Source: an uncultured Clostridium sp. (lineage in GTDB: Bacteria; Bacillota; Clostridia; Lachnospirales; Lachnospiraceae). Taken from it: a stretch of DNA of 64,000 nucleotides. The stretch's first letter is position 1, and every line of letters starts with the position of its first letter. Made by a program: the position numbers and the translations under genes. Shown here in pieces: positions 63,227-64,000 of this stretch. The stretch is taken from the NCBI GenBank assembly GCA_900539185.1, contig UQBG01000012.1, positions 1 through 64,000 on the forward strand. Reading direction: 5' to 3'. The notes beneath the pieces are model-generated. The model had not been told where the DNA came from, did not search any database, and worked only from the letters and a program-made list of their open reading frames with translations.

Positions 63227-63599
63227 GGATGTATTGGTAGGGGCCTTGTTATATGGTATCCTTGTAGAGATCATAGGGGTTATTGTGGTAGAGAACCGGC
63301 TGAGCTACAGTCTGGGACTTGTATATGGATATGGTTGTATCATATTTATGATATGTCATATGTATCTGACGCTGGAGAAGGCATTGGATATGGAGCCGAA
63401 GGACGCATCAAAGTATGGGATTCGGAATAATATCCTGCGATATGTTATCGTATTTTTGCTGTTGGTAATCGCAGCAATGATACCACAGGTCAGCGTCGTT
63501 GCAGTAATTATTATGATATTTGGGATGAAGATTTCGGCGGCACTGCAGCCGAAGGTAAATAAGTACATTACCTCAAGAATCTTTGATGGAAGAAGGTGA
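63201..63599 (+). CDS. ATP synthase subunit I-like membrane protein
   Basis: 132 aa with four membrane segments, ending in a short basic tail. Placed between the AtpZ-type gene and atpB, it fits the ATP synthase I family. AAGGAG lies within the upstream gene. Confidence 0.75.
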   Translation: MKRLDPTVRDVLVGALLYGILVEIIGVIVVENRLSYSLGLVYGYGCIIFMICHMYLTLEKALDMEPKDASKYGIRNNILRYVIVFLLLVIAAMIPQVSVVAVIIMIFGMKISAALQPKVNKYITSRIFDGRR

Positions 63600-63603
63600 A
63601 TCT

Positions 63604-64000
63604 ATGGTGAATGTAGCAGCCAGTGCGTGGCAGACGGTGGCCGGCATTGGTGGTATACGGACAGTACTGACAGATGAAAAGACCGTTGATTTTTTCATAC
63701 ATGAGCTGATTCCGTATAAGTTTTTTGGGCAGACTGTGTATATTACAACTACCCACATCTGTGAGTTTATTATAATTCTCGGAATTGTAATTTTTGCGCT
63801 GATCGCAAGGCACAGAATTATGCATGCGGAAGAAATCCCCAGAGGATTTCAAAATGTAGTGGAATTCCTGATCGAGACACTGCAGAAGTATGTGAACGGG
63901 TCCATGGGAAAAAACGGAACCAAGTGTTATGTGAATTACATTGGAACGATTATCCTGCTGATTTTTCTGTGTAATATATCAGGTCTGATCGGCTTGAGAC
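63604..64000 (+). CDS. atpB: ATP synthase F0 subunit a (partial, runs off the window)
   Basis: Starts at ATG 63604 with GAAGGTG upstream, 5 bp after the previous gene. The visible 132 residues include FIHELIPYKFFG, a first membrane segment (about 50-68), FQNVVEFLIETLQKYV and GTIILLIFLCNISGLIG, matching the N-terminal third of subunit a. Confidence 0.9.
   Translation, partial: MVNVAASAWQTVAGIGGIRTVLTDEKTVDFFIHELIPYKFFGQTVYITTTHICEFIIILGIVIFALIARHRIMHAEEIPRGFQNVVEFLIETLQKYVNGSMGKNGTKCYVNYIGTIILLIFLCNISGLIGLR

Noticed and set aside
1..64000. Mobile elements, prophage or integrases
   Set aside because: No transposase, integrase or phage gene and no clear long terminal repeats were seen; the tRNA genes have no integrase beside them.

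Overview
The window is a chromosomal origin segment of a low-to-moderate GC Firmicute. It is most likely a Lachnospiraceae member (Clostridia). Support comes from the gene order rpmH-rnpA-yidD-yidC-jag-mnmE-mnmG-rsmG diverging from dnaA-dnaN-yaaA-recF-gyrB-gyrA, Gram-positive style ribosome binding sites, and clostridial families such as class I two-subunit fumarase, DUF3881/DUF4446 next to parAB, CBS-DRTGG pyrophosphatase and MecA. I see no insertion sequence, prophage or CRISPR array. The genus cannot be fixed from what is visible.

Layout. 1-4.7 kb: a sugar acetyltransferase, a tRNA-Ser(GCT) with mismatches in its acceptor stem, and a leftward group holding a small membrane protein, fumarase alpha and beta, and a GGDEF-EAL protein. 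4.7-13.3 kb: the leftward dnaA-gyrA block. The origin is bipartite, with DnaA-box-like 9-mers both upstream of dnaA (about 13.45-13.56 kb) and between dnaA and dnaN (11.82-11.91 kb). 13.7-20.5 kb: the rightward rpmH to rsmG block. 20.5-29.1 kb: leftward genes for an exonuclease, a small membrane protein, a lipoprotein, an lrgA-lrgB-FadR-type regulator operon, tRNA-Arg(CCT), DUF3881, DUF4446, parB and parA. Two perfect 16-bp parS sites lie just upstream of parA.

29.2-38.6 kb: a YbaK/ProX deacylase and a HAD phosphatase (rightward); dacA, an orphan GHKL ATPase and argS (leftward); then trmB, tRNA-Lys(CTT), a GH1 glucosidase, tRNA-Pro(CGG) and a GNAT enzyme. 38.6-47.6 kb: a TetR regulator with an acyl-CoA thioesterase-like hydrolase, a hybrid sensor kinase, a Y-family polymerase behind a perfect LexA box, a MarR regulator, hsp20 behind a CIRCE-like operator with two small genes, and a CBS-type pyrophosphatase. 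47.7-55.1 kb: a MATE transporter, then a pantothenate/CoA group (DUF2520 probable ketopantoate reductase, panB, panC, panD, a nicotinamidase-like gene on the other strand, coaBC) and a ROK fructokinase. 55.3-64 kb: YdcF, a DUF1858 protein, a small membrane protein, transketolase, mecA, cwlD, a Sua5-type enzyme, rpiB and the start of the ATP synthase operon (atpI-type genes and partial atpB).

Most of the window is ordinary core genome. The most notable items are: (1) a roughly 250-nt stand-alone candidate structured RNA at about 60.09-60.34 kb with its own promoter, which I could not assign to a known family; (2) a perfect 17-bp PdhR/LldR-type operator on the promoter of lrgAB and its own FadR-type regulator, pointing to pyruvate or lactate transport; (3) the defective-looking tRNA-Ser; and (4) several readable regulatory sites (LexA, CIRCE, TetR-type, parS).
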